NCBI GenBank assembly: GCA_963822595.1
Contig: CAWGIG010000001.1
Span: 62,001-126,000, forward strand
Reading direction: 5' to 3'
From: CAVRUH01 sp963822595
Lineage (GTDB): Bacteria > Chlamydiota > Chlamydiia > Chlamydiales > Waddliaceae
Length of the DNA stretch: 64,000 nt
The position numbers were made by a program, and so were the translations under genes. Every line of letters starts with the position of its first letter. The stretch's first letter is position 1. This document shows, piece by piece, positions 28,206-37,212 of the stretch. A model generated the notes under the pieces. That model saw only the letters and a program-made list of their open reading frames with translations. It did no database searches and was not told the origin of the DNA.

Positions 28206-28994
28206 TTATCGTTTTATCAGTTTATCAATAAATTCTATTCCCTTCTTCTGATCCAACTTCTCCCATTTTTCCACCAAAATCAGTTGAATCATATATCCGA
28301 GAATGCGCCTCAAAGTGAATATTTCGATCCCGCACATTTGGTCAATCTTTTGAAAGCGATACTCATATAACGCCTGTTGCAGCGCCATCGGAGAATCGGA
28401 ATATTTTTCAAAAATATCTTTGAGTTCGGTATATGGCTCCGGCAGATCAAAAGTTTTCGAGTCTTTTTGTTCCAAAATAAGAGCCATCAATTCATCTTCG
28501 GGATTTTCATCTTTTAGTTCTTCAGCGATGTCACGACCCATTTTCTTTGCTCGCAAGGCAGCAAAAACCCTTCTCCAATCTCTCTCGAAAGTCATATACT
28601 CTTTCAAAAACCCGGATGCCTTCCCTATTTCTTTCTGGTAATGAATAGAAAGTAATTCGGAGAAATGTTTTATCCTTTCGGAGTCATTTTCGTATTTATC
28701 CAAAAATTCGAAAAGATAAGCTGGGTACCCTTCACGAGTCAACAAGGCCTCTTCGATTTCTTTTTCATTTAAAATCCCATGAGGATCAAGCTCCTCGTGA
28801 TTCAGGTAAAGGCGGATATTTTGAAAATCGGAATACCTGCGTATGACCAAAGCCTGTTCATAATCGCTATCCGACAAATTCAACTTGAGAAGTTGATCTA
28901 GCTCAGAAAATGAAATTTCAGGAGGTTGCCCCAACTTCAACGTAGGCAACGTTCCACCGATGAAATAATTTTCTTTGAGCAGATAGTCAATCAT
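28206..28994 (-). CDS. V-ATPase-associated DUF2764 protein (subunit C-like position)
   Basis: A 262-aa helical, acidic protein starting MIDYLLKENYFIGGTLP. In chlamydiae and some Bacteroidetes a DUF2764 protein lies between atpE and atpA, where archaeal-type operons carry subunit C; this gene has that position and character. No subunit C or F is recognisable in the window, so it may substitute for C as the socket for the central shaft; that function is inference. Confidence 0.8.
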   Translation of the reverse strand: MIDYLLKENYFIGGTLPTLKLGQPPEISFSELDQLLKLNLSDSDYEQALVIRRYSDFQNIRLYLNHEELDPHGILNEKEIEEALLTREGYPAYLFEFLDKYENDSERIKHFSELLSIHYQKEIGKASGFLKEYMTFERDWRRVFAALRAKKMGRDIAEELKDENPEDELMALILEQKDSKTFDLPEPYTELKDIFEKYSDSPMALQQALYEYRFQKIDQMCGIEIFTLRRILGYMIQLILVEKWEKLDQKKGIEFIDKLIKR

Positions 28995-29002
28995 CTGTAT
29001 AT

Positions 29003-29629
29003 TTACCCAAATAAGAGTTTTCTAAAGTCTTTTCGTAAATACCTTGAAAAAAGTTCTTTCAAGGCCGCGTCCGAGATATCAATTGTCATTTTTCTGTCGT
29101 GCATTTTCAACTGAGCGCCTCCGGAAAAATCTCCGACTGTCACGGATCCTTCTTTAAGTTTCTCTAAAACCCCTTTCCCCAATAGAAGATTCAATTCTTC
29201 CACAGAAGCCACTTTTGGAATCAATGCCGAAAAATCTGTGGAGAGTCCGTCTTTTTGAATCGCTTGAATCATGCTCGAGATCAGCTGAGAAATAATTTGC
29301 GGGTTGGAAAGCTCCTTCGAAAGCAAACTATCCAACTGAGTATTAAAGAGTTTTGTTTCAATATTCTGTTTAAGCTCTTCAAGGCCTTGCTTGGATGCTT
29401 GCTCGAGAGAAGAATCGAAAACGTTTCGTTCTTTTTCGACTTGTTTCTTACTGGCAGCGATAAAAGCATCTGCTTGCTTTGTAGCCTCTTTGATGATTTC
29501 AGCAGCTTGGACTTGGGCTTGTTCAATGATCCTGTTTGCTTCCTCTCTTGCAGGCTCAAGGGTCTCGTGCCTCAAGGCATCGCAAATCTTCTGAATGCGG
29601 GTATCGGCCCCTTCCAACGTTTTTTCCAT
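29003..29629 (-). CDS. atpE: V-type ATPase subunit E
   Basis: The peripheral-stalk subunit: N-terminal coiled coil rich in Ala/Glu/Gln (ICDALRHETLEPAREEANRIIEQAQ) and a C-terminal globular part. I prefer the start at 29629 (MEKTLEGAD), with GGAG 5 nt upstream, over an ATG at 29656 that gives a 217-aa form. It is the first gene of the operon; its promoter should lie in the 100 nt shared with the divergent gene at 29733. Confidence 0.9.
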   Translation of the reverse strand: MEKTLEGADTRIQKICDALRHETLEPAREEANRIIEQAQVQAAEIIKEATKQADAFIAASKKQVEKERNVFDSSLEQASKQGLEELKQNIETKLFNTQLDSLLSKELSNPQIISQLISSMIQAIQKDGLSTDFSALIPKVASVEELNLLLGKGVLEKLKEGSVTVGDFSGGAQLKMHDRKMTIDISDAALKELFSRYLRKDFRKLLFG

Positions 29630-29732
29630 AACATCTCCATAATGTATAAGAGACATTTTTTGCCTTTACTGCTTTTTTTTCAATGGAAATAAAAGACTTA
29701 CAACGAATAAAATCGCTGGAAGAGGTCATCCT

Positions 29733-30206
29733 ATGAAATATTATTTTTGGATATTATTCGTCTTTATAACAATTACTAACACTATTACGGCTCAAGAAGC
29801 TCAATTTTCGCCCCCCAAGGGGTGGCGTTTAGCTGAAAAAGATCAATTACCTTCCCACGTTCAGGTAATGGTTGTCGGCGAAGGAGAGCTCGAATTTCCC
29901 CCCTCGATTAACCTAAGTACAGAAACATTTTTCGGCACCCTGAAGGATTACCTCAAAATCGTAAAGAAAATCAATGAAGACCGGGGCTCCGAATGGAATG
30001 ATCTGGGAAAAATCAAGACATTGGCCGGAGAAGCCAGTCTATCCCAAGCAACAAACATGACAAAATGGGGGCCCGTCCGAATGATGCATGTCATTCTCGT
30101 TAGGGATGATACAGTTTATATTCTTTCAGCCGCGGCGCTGCAGAACGAATTTTCAAACTATTACAAACAATTCTTTGAATCGTTCCGCACCTTCAACATC
30201 CATTAA
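29733..30206 (+). CDS. Exported hypothetical protein beside atpE
   Basis: A 157-aa protein with a signal peptide (MKYYFWILFVFITITNTITA) and a small globular mature domain (FSPPKGWRLAEKDQLPSHVQVMVVGEG). Its position divergent from atpE and before the transaldolase gene matches a conserved chlamydial hypothetical (the CT311 position in C. trachomatis); orthology is inferred from synteny. Function unknown. Confidence 0.7.
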   Translation: MKYYFWILFVFITITNTITAQEAQFSPPKGWRLAEKDQLPSHVQVMVVGEGELEFPPSINLSTETFFGTLKDYLKIVKKINEDRGSEWNDLGKIKTLAGEASLSQATNMTKWGPVRMMHVILVRDDTVYILSAAALQNEFSNYYKQFFESFRTFNIH

Positions 30207-30217
30207 GCTAGTAGTAA

Positions 30218-30357
30218 CAATTCAACAGGATAAGCAGGATCGCAAGCGGCAGGATAGGAAAAGGATAAGAAAAAAAAATAATATTTCTTTTTCTTTTTTA
30301 TCCTTTTCTTATCCTGCCGCTTGCGATCCTGCCTATCCTGTTATTTCGTTTCTATAG
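30218..30357. repeat. Dispersed palindromic element, family A, copy 2
   Basis: Left arm CAACAGGATAAGCAGGATCG then CAAGCGGCAGGAT; right arm ATCCTGCCGCTTGCGATCC ending TTATTTCGTTTCTAT. The centre is A/T-rich. The outer GAAACGAAATAA is preserved only on the right here, whereas copy 1 keeps it on the left. Confidence 0.8.
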
Positions 30358-30447
30358 CACCAGTCCTGAAAAAAGTATTGCGAAAAATCCTCTGGTTTGC
30401 AATAAATGGACCATAAGAATGAAAATTTGACCACAAGGATTCTTATC

Positions 30448-30669
30448 ATGAAAAATTTTAAAATACTCTGTATCTCTGTTATCCTGTGTAGCTCTATAGG
30501 CGTATTGAATGCCCAACCTGATAGCGGGTATGCGTATGCTTACGATTCAACCGTTCAAGCGCCTAAAGTGTCGGCGACGGCTGTTTTAGTAGGTGTAACA
30601 GCTGTGGCTCTTGTTGCTATATTCGCTCAACCTCATAATAGCAGCTCGCTTCATGGACATGTAAATTAA
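30448..30669 (+). CDS. Small exported/membrane protein, paralogue 1
   Basis: A 73-aa protein starting at the ATG with AAGGA 8 nt upstream (an earlier in-frame start exists at 30406 without support). It has a signal peptide (FKILCISVILCSSIGVLNA), a hydrophobic helix (VSATAVLVGVTAVALVAIFA) and a His-containing tail ending HGHVN. It shares this plan with the next gene. Function unknown. Confidence 0.6.
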   Translation: MKNFKILCISVILCSSIGVLNAQPDSGYAYAYDSTVQAPKVSATAVLVGVTAVALVAIFAQPHNSSSLHGHVN

Positions 30670-30699
30670 CTTGTGTAAAATTAACAATTAGGAATTTCA

Positions 30700-30924
30700 A
30701 TGAAAAACTATAGAAAATTAATTACAATTATATGTTTAACTGCAATGGCAAGCACATCCCCTTCTCAAGCTAATGCGGAATTATTCATGACAGATACCGG
30801 TGGATGCGCCTATGAGGATGCCTACACAGCCTGTTGCGTAGCCCCTGCTGTTGTTTTTGCTGTAGCTCTCCTCGCAGCAATCATCATCGTGGGAGCGACC
30901 AATAGACACGGACACTCGCACTAA
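30700..30924 (+). CDS. Small exported/membrane protein, paralogue 2
   Basis: A 74-aa protein with AGGA upstream, signal peptide (cleavage after SQANA), several cysteines (TGGCAYEDAYTACC), a hydrophobic helix (VVFAVALLAAIIIVGA) and tail RHGHSH. It is 30 nt after its relative, so probably co-transcribed. The His-rich ends suggest metal contact, but this is a guess. Confidence 0.6.
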   Translation: MKNYRKLITIICLTAMASTSPSQANAELFMTDTGGCAYEDAYTACCVAPAVVFAVALLAAIIIVGATNRHGHSH

Positions 30925-30947
30925 CATAAGCATTTACTTCTGTTTAG

Positions 30948-31039
30948 TTCACCACAGAGCTCACAGAGAAGTAAAAAAAGAGTAATTCTCTTCATACTTT
31001 CTCAGTGTGCTCTCAAATCTCTGTGATCTCTGTGGTGAA
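30948..31039. repeat. CACAGAGA-type palindrome
   Basis: TTCACCACAGAGCTCACAGA at the left mirrors TCTGTGATCTCTGTGGTGAA at the right, with an A/T-rich loop. It sits between the convergent small exported gene and the 621-aa gene and can act as a two-way terminator. Similar CACAGAG palindromes are scattered in many bacterial genomes. Confidence 0.7.
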
Positions 31040-31044
31040 AAATT

Positions 31045-32910
31045 CTACGCAACATCGTGAAGATGATTCTCGACAGTTTCAAAATATTGATCCACGAAAA
31101 GAAACTGGTTCCGGATTGTCTTTCCTTCCGGTTCGTTTTGATGCAGAAAATGAAAAAAGTTTCCGAATAAATAGCGATACTCAAGCAGTTGTGAGCTATT
31201 TTCAAGCTTGATCTTTCTAAAAGCCTCCGGATGCTGTTCAGCACTAATAAGCTCCCTTTGCACATTCGCCAAAAATTCCTGAAGATAAAGCCTTAAATCG
31301 CTCATCTCCATTTCAATCTCATGGACATGCTTGCCCGTATCCCTATTAGCTACCCACTCCTGAAGCTTTTTGACAATCTTCTTAAATTTATTCAAGCGAT
31401 TCAAATGCAACCTATTGTCCAAGGAACCAATCAGTCCGCGATGAATTTCATACAAATGATGAAACTTGGTAAACTCAAACAACACATGATACTGCCAATC
31501 CACTCTCATGGCCTTAGAAAGCACCTTACCGACATAATCAATGACTTCCGGATTAAACGATCCAAGCTCATTCATTTCCTGTAAAAGAGTAAGAATCTTC
31601 TCAGAACGAGACTTCATGAACGCTCGGGAGGTGAGAGGCTGTCCCATTTCATGTAGAAGCCTTAAAACTTCCCGATATTGCTTTGACAGCTGGAAGCTTT
31701 CTCCCGGCTGATATCCTCGATGGATTGCAAGGGAAATTTCAGAATAGAGTTTATCCAACCTTTCCAGCTTAAACACTAGGTCTTGCAGTTCTTTTGTTTG
31801 ATGAGGCTCCGGTCCCACTATCCACTCGGGAAATCCCCAGCGCGATCTGACATAAGGATCAGGGTTGGTATCAAGAAAATACTCCCGAAATTGCGCGACG
31901 GTAGCCCCTAAAGTATGAACCTCCGCGCGATATCCATTCACCGTATCAAGGATGAGCTTCTTAGATCCTTCCTCTTCAAATAGTCCCCTGGGGCCCATTT
32001 TCAAAATTTTACTGCGCTCATATAGGGTTGTTCGTAGGAATAGATAATAAAATTTGAACAATTGCGTCGCTTTTTCAATGCTAAAACCACTGCGCATCAC
32101 CCGTATAGGTTCTCTTTCCGATAGCGCTTTCGTCTTCTGATTCAGTTTCCAGATTTTTAGAAGCTTGTAAATCCTCTTAATATCATTCTGAATTCCCTCG
32201 TCCAACTTATTCAAAAGCACAAATTGCGAAAACTTTTTAAGAGCATCATCAGCCTGCTGATTTATTGCAGTAAACGCATGATACCTTGATATAAATTTCT
32301 CTTTTTCTCGAATCAAAGTCTTTTCACATTTATTTAAGGAGATTATGATCGAAGAATCAATCAGCGGCCAGCATGACAAATTGATAGAAAACCATCTCTT
32401 CCTTCCCTGACAAATGTATCGATATTCTCTCAAGGACGTCTTTAAAAGATCTATCACCCGATAGAGCTCCCGAATCTTTTGCAGCAATATCTCATGGACA
32501 GTTTCGACAACCACAACCAAATCAGGACGCCACACTTCGAAACCGACATGATTCAGCTGTTGGAATAATTCTGTGATGCAACCCTCTAAAATTTCGACAT
32601 AATCCCATAGAGCGGCATTGATGAGATTTGAGGTGTTTTTCCATGCATCTTTAGGCTTTTGGAGCTGTTTATTTTTGGCAAAAGAACGAACACCCTTTGC
32701 GAAAAGTTCTGTGGAATCCAATAGGGGTCTCGTAATCATAATCGGGGGAAAATATAAGCTCGGTTGAGAGGCAGGGGGCGCCGCTTCAATAGTATCGAGC
32801 AAAATCTTTCCTAATTGTGACTCTTTTTCTAATAAGTAAAAGCGTAGTTCATCAATCAGACCTTGGTCTAAGGTGACTATTCCTTGAAAATCGATCCCTT
32901 TCCATGTCAT
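31045..32910 (-). CDS. Large helical hypothetical protein
   Basis: A 621-aa protein that I do not recognise. It is predicted almost wholly helical, without signal peptide, and has a proline-rich patch near residue 45 (APPASQPSLYFPP). The position between the V-ATPase operon and transaldolase suggests a conserved chlamydial gene, but no function can be read. It is divergent from the zinc-ribbon gene. Confidence 0.6.
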   Translation of the reverse strand: MTWKGIDFQGIVTLDQGLIDELRFYLLEKESQLGKILLDTIEAAPPASQPSLYFPPIMITRPLLDSTELFAKGVRSFAKNKQLQKPKDAWKNTSNLINAALWDYVEILEGCITELFQQLNHVGFEVWRPDLVVVVETVHEILLQKIRELYRVIDLLKTSLREYRYICQGRKRWFSINLSCWPLIDSSIIISLNKCEKTLIREKEKFISRYHAFTAINQQADDALKKFSQFVLLNKLDEGIQNDIKRIYKLLKIWKLNQKTKALSEREPIRVMRSGFSIEKATQLFKFYYLFLRTTLYERSKILKMGPRGLFEEEGSKKLILDTVNGYRAEVHTLGATVAQFREYFLDTNPDPYVRSRWGFPEWIVGPEPHQTKELQDLVFKLERLDKLYSEISLAIHRGYQPGESFQLSKQYREVLRLLHEMGQPLTSRAFMKSRSEKILTLLQEMNELGSFNPEVIDYVGKVLSKAMRVDWQYHVLFEFTKFHHLYEIHRGLIGSLDNRLHLNRLNKFKKIVKKLQEWVANRDTGKHVHEIEMEMSDLRLYLQEFLANVQRELISAEQHPEAFRKIKLENSSQLLEYRYLFGNFFHFLHQNEPEGKTIRNQFLFVDQYFETVENHLHDVA

Positions 32911-33028
32911 ATGTATTCATTCCCTGTCTTAAATGAATATTTTAAGAAAAGGGAATATTAATCAATCTGAATTGCATTAAGTAGCGAAAACTGCTATAAT
33001 TAGGGACAAAAGATAAGGGATATTTGCC

Positions 33029-33394
33029 ATGCAAAAGGGTCATAATCTGCAATTTAGCTGTAAAGGATGTGAAAATCCGGTCCGTTTTTCCATATTTGGT
33101 CTAAGTAAAGCCCAATTGTCACTCCACTGTACAAACTGCGATAAACAGTACGTCATCGATGACGAAACCCTCCTAAGACAACTCAAAAAATTTGAAGCTC
33201 TTTGCGCTCAAGTACACGAATCTCAAGAAATTCTAGGTAATGCTAATATAGGAATCGATGTCGGAGACCACCACGTCAAAGTCCCCTTCAAACTGTTGCT
33301 AACAAGATTAAACTCCTCCCTAGATCTGACTATCGGTGACGAACCCCTATCTATTATGTTCCGTTTCGATTCCATGCAAGATTTAAAAAAATAG
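33029..33394 (+). CDS. Small zinc-ribbon protein
   Basis: A 121-aa protein with two CxxC pairs (SCKGCENP and HCTNCDKQ), a treble-clef/zinc-ribbon arrangement in the N-terminal 40 residues. The C-terminal part has no motif I know. It lies 8 nt before transaldolase, the same neighbour as the chlamydial protein often labelled predicted ferredoxin (CT312). The cysteine spacing fits zinc better than an iron-sulfur ferredoxin. Confidence 0.7.
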   Translation: MQKGHNLQFSCKGCENPVRFSIFGLSKAQLSLHCTNCDKQYVIDDETLLRQLKKFEALCAQVHESQEILGNANIGIDVGDHHVKVPFKLLLTRLNSSLDLTIGDEPLSIMFRFDSMQDLKK

Positions 33395-33402
33395 GAGAAA
33401 AT

Positions 33403-34362
33403 ATGAACAAACTCGAACAATTACGAAAAATAACCATCGTGGTTGCCGACACCGGAGAAATCGATGAAATCAAAATACACAAACCTACCGATGCAACGAC
33501 GAATCCTTCCCTCATCAAAAAAGCCGCAACGATGCCGCAGTACGCTGACCTGATAAAAGAAGCCGTGGCCTATGCGAAGCAAAAAGGGAAAACTCCCGAA
33601 GAACAAAAACACCTCCTCCTAGACAAACTTTTCGTCAACTTCGGCATGGAAATTCTTAAATATATTCCCGGACGCGTTTCGACAGAAGTGAATGCCAATC
33701 TATCCTATGACATGGAAGGTAGCATCGAAAAAGCCCATGCCTTAATTAAAATGTATGAAGATAACGGTATTTCTCGCGAAAGGATTTTAATCAAATTAGC
33801 ATCGACATGGGAAGGCGCGCAAGCTAGCCAACACCTGGAGAAAGAAGGGATTCATTGCAACATGACACTCATGTTTTCAATGGCCCAAGCAATAGCCTGC
33901 GCCGATGCCGGTGCAACCCTCATTTCCCCTTTCGTCGGCCGCATCCTTGATTGGTATAAGAAAAACGAACGCCCTGAAGGATACCCCGCTGCCGAAGATC
34001 CCGGGGTCAAATCGGTTACCCAAATTTACCATTATTATAAGAAATTCGGCTATAAAACCCAGGTCATGGGAGCCAGTTTCCGCAATAAGGAAGAGATCCT
34101 AGAGCTCGCAGGATGTGACCTGCTGACGATCGCTCCGAACCTCTTGGATGAGCTCCAGAAGCTTGAGGGACCCCTAGAACGCAAGCTTGACCCAAGCAAA
34201 TCTGCCGCCATGAATTTTGACAAGATCAAGATCGATGAAAAGACATTCCGATTGATGTTGAATAACGACCCGATGGCAAATGACAAGCTCGCGGAAGGCA
34301 TTCGCACCTTCGCCGCCGATGCTGTCAAGCTCGAAGAAGAATTGTTCCGTAAGTATTTCTAG
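33403..34362 (+). CDS. tal: Transaldolase
   Basis: A 319-aa TalB-type enzyme of the non-oxidative pentose phosphate pathway, moving a dihydroxyacetone unit between sugar phosphates. Signatures: DATTNPSLI (residues 30-38), GRVSTEV, and the Schiff-base lysine K131 in RILIKLASTWEG. Length is normal. AGGAG precedes the ATG, and the gene is probably co-transcribed with the zinc-ribbon gene. Confidence 0.97.
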   Translation: MNKLEQLRKITIVVADTGEIDEIKIHKPTDATTNPSLIKKAATMPQYADLIKEAVAYAKQKGKTPEEQKHLLLDKLFVNFGMEILKYIPGRVSTEVNANLSYDMEGSIEKAHALIKMYEDNGISRERILIKLASTWEGAQASQHLEKEGIHCNMTLMFSMAQAIACADAGATLISPFVGRILDWYKKNERPEGYPAAEDPGVKSVTQIYHYYKKFGYKTQVMGASFRNKEEILELAGCDLLTIAPNLLDELQKLEGPLERKLDPSKSAAMNFDKIKIDEKTFRLMLNNDPMANDKLAEGIRTFAADAVKLEEELFRKYF

Positions 34363-34369
34363 TTTCCAT

Positions 34370-34417
34370 AATGGACGGCATGGACAATAAGGCTCATCTT
34401 GTCCATGTCGTCCATTA
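34370..34417 (+). terminator. TGGAC-type palindrome acting as tal terminator
   Basis: AATGGACGGCATGGACAA pairs with TTGTCCATGTCGTCCATT across a short loop, followed by ATTTTT. It starts 8 nt after the tal stop. The TGGAC period resembles a repeat at 62380-62412, so it may be a dispersed repeat used as a terminator. Confidence 0.65.
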
Positions 34418-34471
34418 TTTTTCCTCTTGAAATAATTGTCTGAGATCATGTATAAATATACAACTATCTAA

Positions 34472-34555
34472 GGAAGAGTGGCAGAGCGGCTGATTGCGTT
34501 GTCTTGAAAACAGAATTGGTGAAAGGCAACGGGGGTTCGAATCCCTCCTCTTCCG
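34472..34555 (+). tRNA. tRNA-Ser(UGA)
   Basis: An 84-nt class II tRNA. The acceptor stem GGAAGAG/CTCTTCC, a long variable arm (TTGGTGAAAGGCAA) and the T loop GGTTCGAATCC are all present. The anticodon loop CTTGAAA gives anticodon TGA, reading UCA codons. Discriminator base G; CCA is not encoded. Confidence 0.95.
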
Positions 34556-34647
34556 TTTTTGTTCTTTAAATAATTGAGGTTATTCAATGGGTAAAGGTTA
34601 GATCTCCATGGATCCTTTTCATGTCTTTCATCTTTCCTATAACACAC

Positions 34648-35047
34648 ATGTCGCAGTAGAATCAGTCGCTCTTCGCGATGCGCTCCGAGCTCTGTGGTAA
34701 CACCTGATCTACCCACCGTTCCGATGCGTCACGGTGGGCTCTAATGGATACGTCCTTCGCGATGCGCTCCGGACTCATGAAATCACTCTAATCCTGAGTC
34801 CAGAGCGCATCGCGAAGGACGTACCCATTAAAGCCCACTGTGACGCATCGGAACGGTGGGCTCTAATGGGTACGTCTTATCGCGATGCGCCCGGACTCAT
34901 GAAATCACTCTAATCCTGAGTCCAGAGCGCGTCGCGAAGGACGCACCCATGAAAGCCCACGGTGACGCATCGGAACCGTGGGAGAGATGAAACATTATTG
35001 CAGAGCTCGGAGCGCATCGCGAAGAGCGACTGATTTTACCGCGACCT
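34648..35047. mobile_element. Non-autonomous REP/BIME-like element
   Basis: The core 34660-35035 has inverted ends (AATCAGTCGC ... GCGACTGATT) with terminal hairpins like those beside the transposase at 16565. GTAG directly precedes the left end (34656-34659). It holds three hairpins with loop TGACGCATCGGAA or its complement, and REP units in both orientations, but no transposase. It fills the 493-nt gap after tRNA-Ser(UGA) and ends beside the stop codon of the next gene. Confidence 0.85.
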
Positions 35048-35048
35048 A

Positions 35049-36566
35049 CTACTTGGTCCGCGTGATGATAGCCCTTTCGATTTTTTCAGCGATCATTTCC
35101 TGGGTTAAGCTTTTAAATCCATTTACTGTAGAGATAAGTTCTCGCACTAACTCTTCATTGCCGCGTGCTGGCAAAAGATCTGCAGCTGGATCGTTAAGGG
35201 CCGGAAGAGGTGTATCGGAAGAAAGATACCACAAAATGCGGTCTAGACAAGCTCCAAGCAAGAAACAAAAGTCACTAGCCTCCCAAGTCGTCCTATCCAT
35301 GGTTTCTGCAACGTCAACGGCAAGCGTCTCAGACATACAACCAAACACCTTAGGATGTTTCGGATTCCAATCCTCTTCAAAAAGCAGCTTAAGACACTTT
35401 ATCACGTCAAGAAATTGATTCCACGTCCTGTAGGACTCAACAATTCTTCCAGCTTCTTTTCCATTGCTATAAAGGAACTTTCCTTGATCCTTATCTCGTG
35501 CAAGATAAAGGAAGGATCCATCACTGGCACGAAGCGCCGGAATCACATCTACAGTCGTATTGTCACCTACTTTTAAAGTGATTCGAGCTCGACGAAGGTT
35601 TGGCTCTTTGGCGTTAGTTGGCTCATATTTATCCCTGGGATGTGCTTGAGCACGTTTATTTTCACATGCACTCCAGAAACCTTCCATAAACTTGATGATT
35701 TGTTCGGAATTGAATTCTTGATTCTTAAGTTTTACGCTGGTGATTTCTCCCTGAGACCAGGTATAGGTTATGGCGTCTTCAGGGCGACGATTAAGAACAA
35801 TGACAGTATCTATATCCGCTCGTGATAATGCTGTGCGATTTGCCTTACTACCAACAAGACATGCTTGAGGATGCCAACAACCTTCCCAAATTGCATCGGC
35901 ATGTTGTCGTAGCTGATAGATCAGTGTGCTAGCAAATCCCCCTTCATCATTTCCAAACCAAACTCGGAACTGCCTGAGGGCCTCCTCAGCATCGTTATCC
36001 AGCTTCGCAAGCAGTTCATGAATTCGGCTTTGATCGACAAGTTCATTCGATTGCTTGTTCCATATACTACAGGAAATACGCCTAAGAACATCCGTCATAT
36101 GTCCAGCGGTTTTTTGCTCGACCTGTTGGTAGGATTCCATGTCATTATATTCGGGATAACCCTCTGGATGACCTGACCACTTATGAAGAGTGTTATGGCG
36201 TACAAATCCATGAATTTCACGAGGGATCGGAAGTCCCCATTGGTCATAGACTTTTTGCTTTGCCTGTAAAAATTCTTGCGGTTCAATTTGCCCATTGGCT
36301 CCCATACGAGCAAGTTCACGGATTTGCTTCCATGCCCTTGCCTGTCCAACATAATCTCCATTGAGTTGTAGTTTCTTCTTAAAAATTCTGTTTGCAACTT
36401 CATAGGATCCTTCCGCAGTGACATCTGCCTTGTATTCGACCGTCTTCCAATCAACTAAAGTCCATGTCACCTTTTTTCTGTTGGAGGTTTGATTTCTTAT
36501 TGTAAATGCATTGATAGCCTCTGCAACATGGTAACCAGAGGATCCCACAGGAAATAAAATCTGCAT
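35049..36566 (-). CDS. Nucleotidyltransferase-fold protein (CD-NTase/OAS-like signature)
   Basis: A 505-aa protein with a Pol-beta-type nucleotidyltransferase motif: G239-S240, then D251-x-D253 (SRADIDTVIVL), and a third carboxylate at D340 (TTVDVIPAL). This GS...DxD...D layout is shared by CD-NTases, oligoadenylate synthases and related enzymes that transfer nucleotides. The first 230 residues are unrecognised, and the domain order differs from typical CD-NTases, where the NTase is near the N-terminus. No CBASS effector gene is adjacent. It may be a host-acting effector or a signalling enzyme. Confidence 0.65.
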   Translation of the reverse strand: MQILFPVGSSGYHVAEAINAFTIRNQTSNRKKVTWTLVDWKTVEYKADVTAEGSYEVANRIFKKKLQLNGDYVGQARAWKQIRELARMGANGQIEPQEFLQAKQKVYDQWGLPIPREIHGFVRHNTLHKWSGHPEGYPEYNDMESYQQVEQKTAGHMTDVLRRISCSIWNKQSNELVDQSRIHELLAKLDNDAEEALRQFRVWFGNDEGGFASTLIYQLRQHADAIWEGCWHPQACLVGSKANRTALSRADIDTVIVLNRRPEDAITYTWSQGEITSVKLKNQEFNSEQIIKFMEGFWSACENKRAQAHPRDKYEPTNAKEPNLRRARITLKVGDNTTVDVIPALRASDGSFLYLARDKDQGKFLYSNGKEAGRIVESYRTWNQFLDVIKCLKLLFEEDWNPKHPKVFGCMSETLAVDVAETMDRTTWEASDFCFLLGACLDRILWYLSSDTPLPALNDPAADLLPARGNEELVRELISTVNGFKSLTQEMIAEKIERAIITRTK

Positions 36567-36715
36567 ATGTATAAATAAACCTCAGTTAAATTTTTCAAAA
36601 AGAACACCGATTATAAAAGCCAGAGTGGTTCTCGGCAATAAAATTTTGCCAATAAATTTCGGTTATGTTATGCCTTTCATTGTTTCAATAAAAAAAATAC
36701 ATTTGGAGGTCGAAT

Positions 36716-37126
36716 ATGCAACCCTTATCCGGTCCATTAGAGTTTTGTAACCTGTATCGTGTGGATACTACCCGTGACTCAGGAATGGGTCCTTATTCAA
36801 CCGGTTTCGTTTATTACAGCAATGAAGCTGATGTCCCCTCAAAGGCAGAGCGCGAAAGAAATGAGCTGTCCCTTCAGGTAGTACCTGCAGCGAGAGATGC
36901 TAAAGGTAAATACTATCTACTGGATAGAGTTAAAGTCTTAACTCCTTCATATTTAGAAAAAAGAAGAGCACTAGAAGAGAAAATTATGAAGCAGAGAGAG
37001 CATTTGAATCAACTTCAAACGAAAGGGTTTCCTAAAGAAGAACAAAAACTTAGAAAACTAAATGAAGAGCTTCAAAGTTTAAAGGATGGTTGTGAATCCT
37101 CTGACATTTCTGAGTGCAAATATTAG
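36716..37126 (+). CDS. Small hypothetical protein with C-terminal coiled coil
   Basis: A 136-aa protein with GGAGG 7 nt before the ATG. The first 85 residues are globular with no known motif; residues about 86-125 form a charged coiled coil (LEEKIMKQREHLNQLQ, QKLRKLNEELQSL). It heads a same-strand cluster of four genes that resembles an effector group. Function unknown. Confidence 0.55.
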   Translation: MQPLSGPLEFCNLYRVDTTRDSGMGPYSTGFVYYSNEADVPSKAERERNELSLQVVPAARDAKGKYYLLDRVKVLTPSYLEKRRALEEKIMKQREHLNQLQTKGFPKEEQKLRKLNEELQSLKDGCESSDISECKY

Positions 37127-37212
37127 CGCCGATTATGTTTTAACAAAAAGCTTTACACTGATAGAATCCGTGATTCTGTTTTTTAGGTTTAACCCTTCAT
37201 AGGAGATTTTTT

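Noticed and set aside
34978..35418. Plus-strand reading frame of about 146 codons
   Set aside because: It begins in the REP-like element and runs antisense through the nucleotidyltransferase gene.
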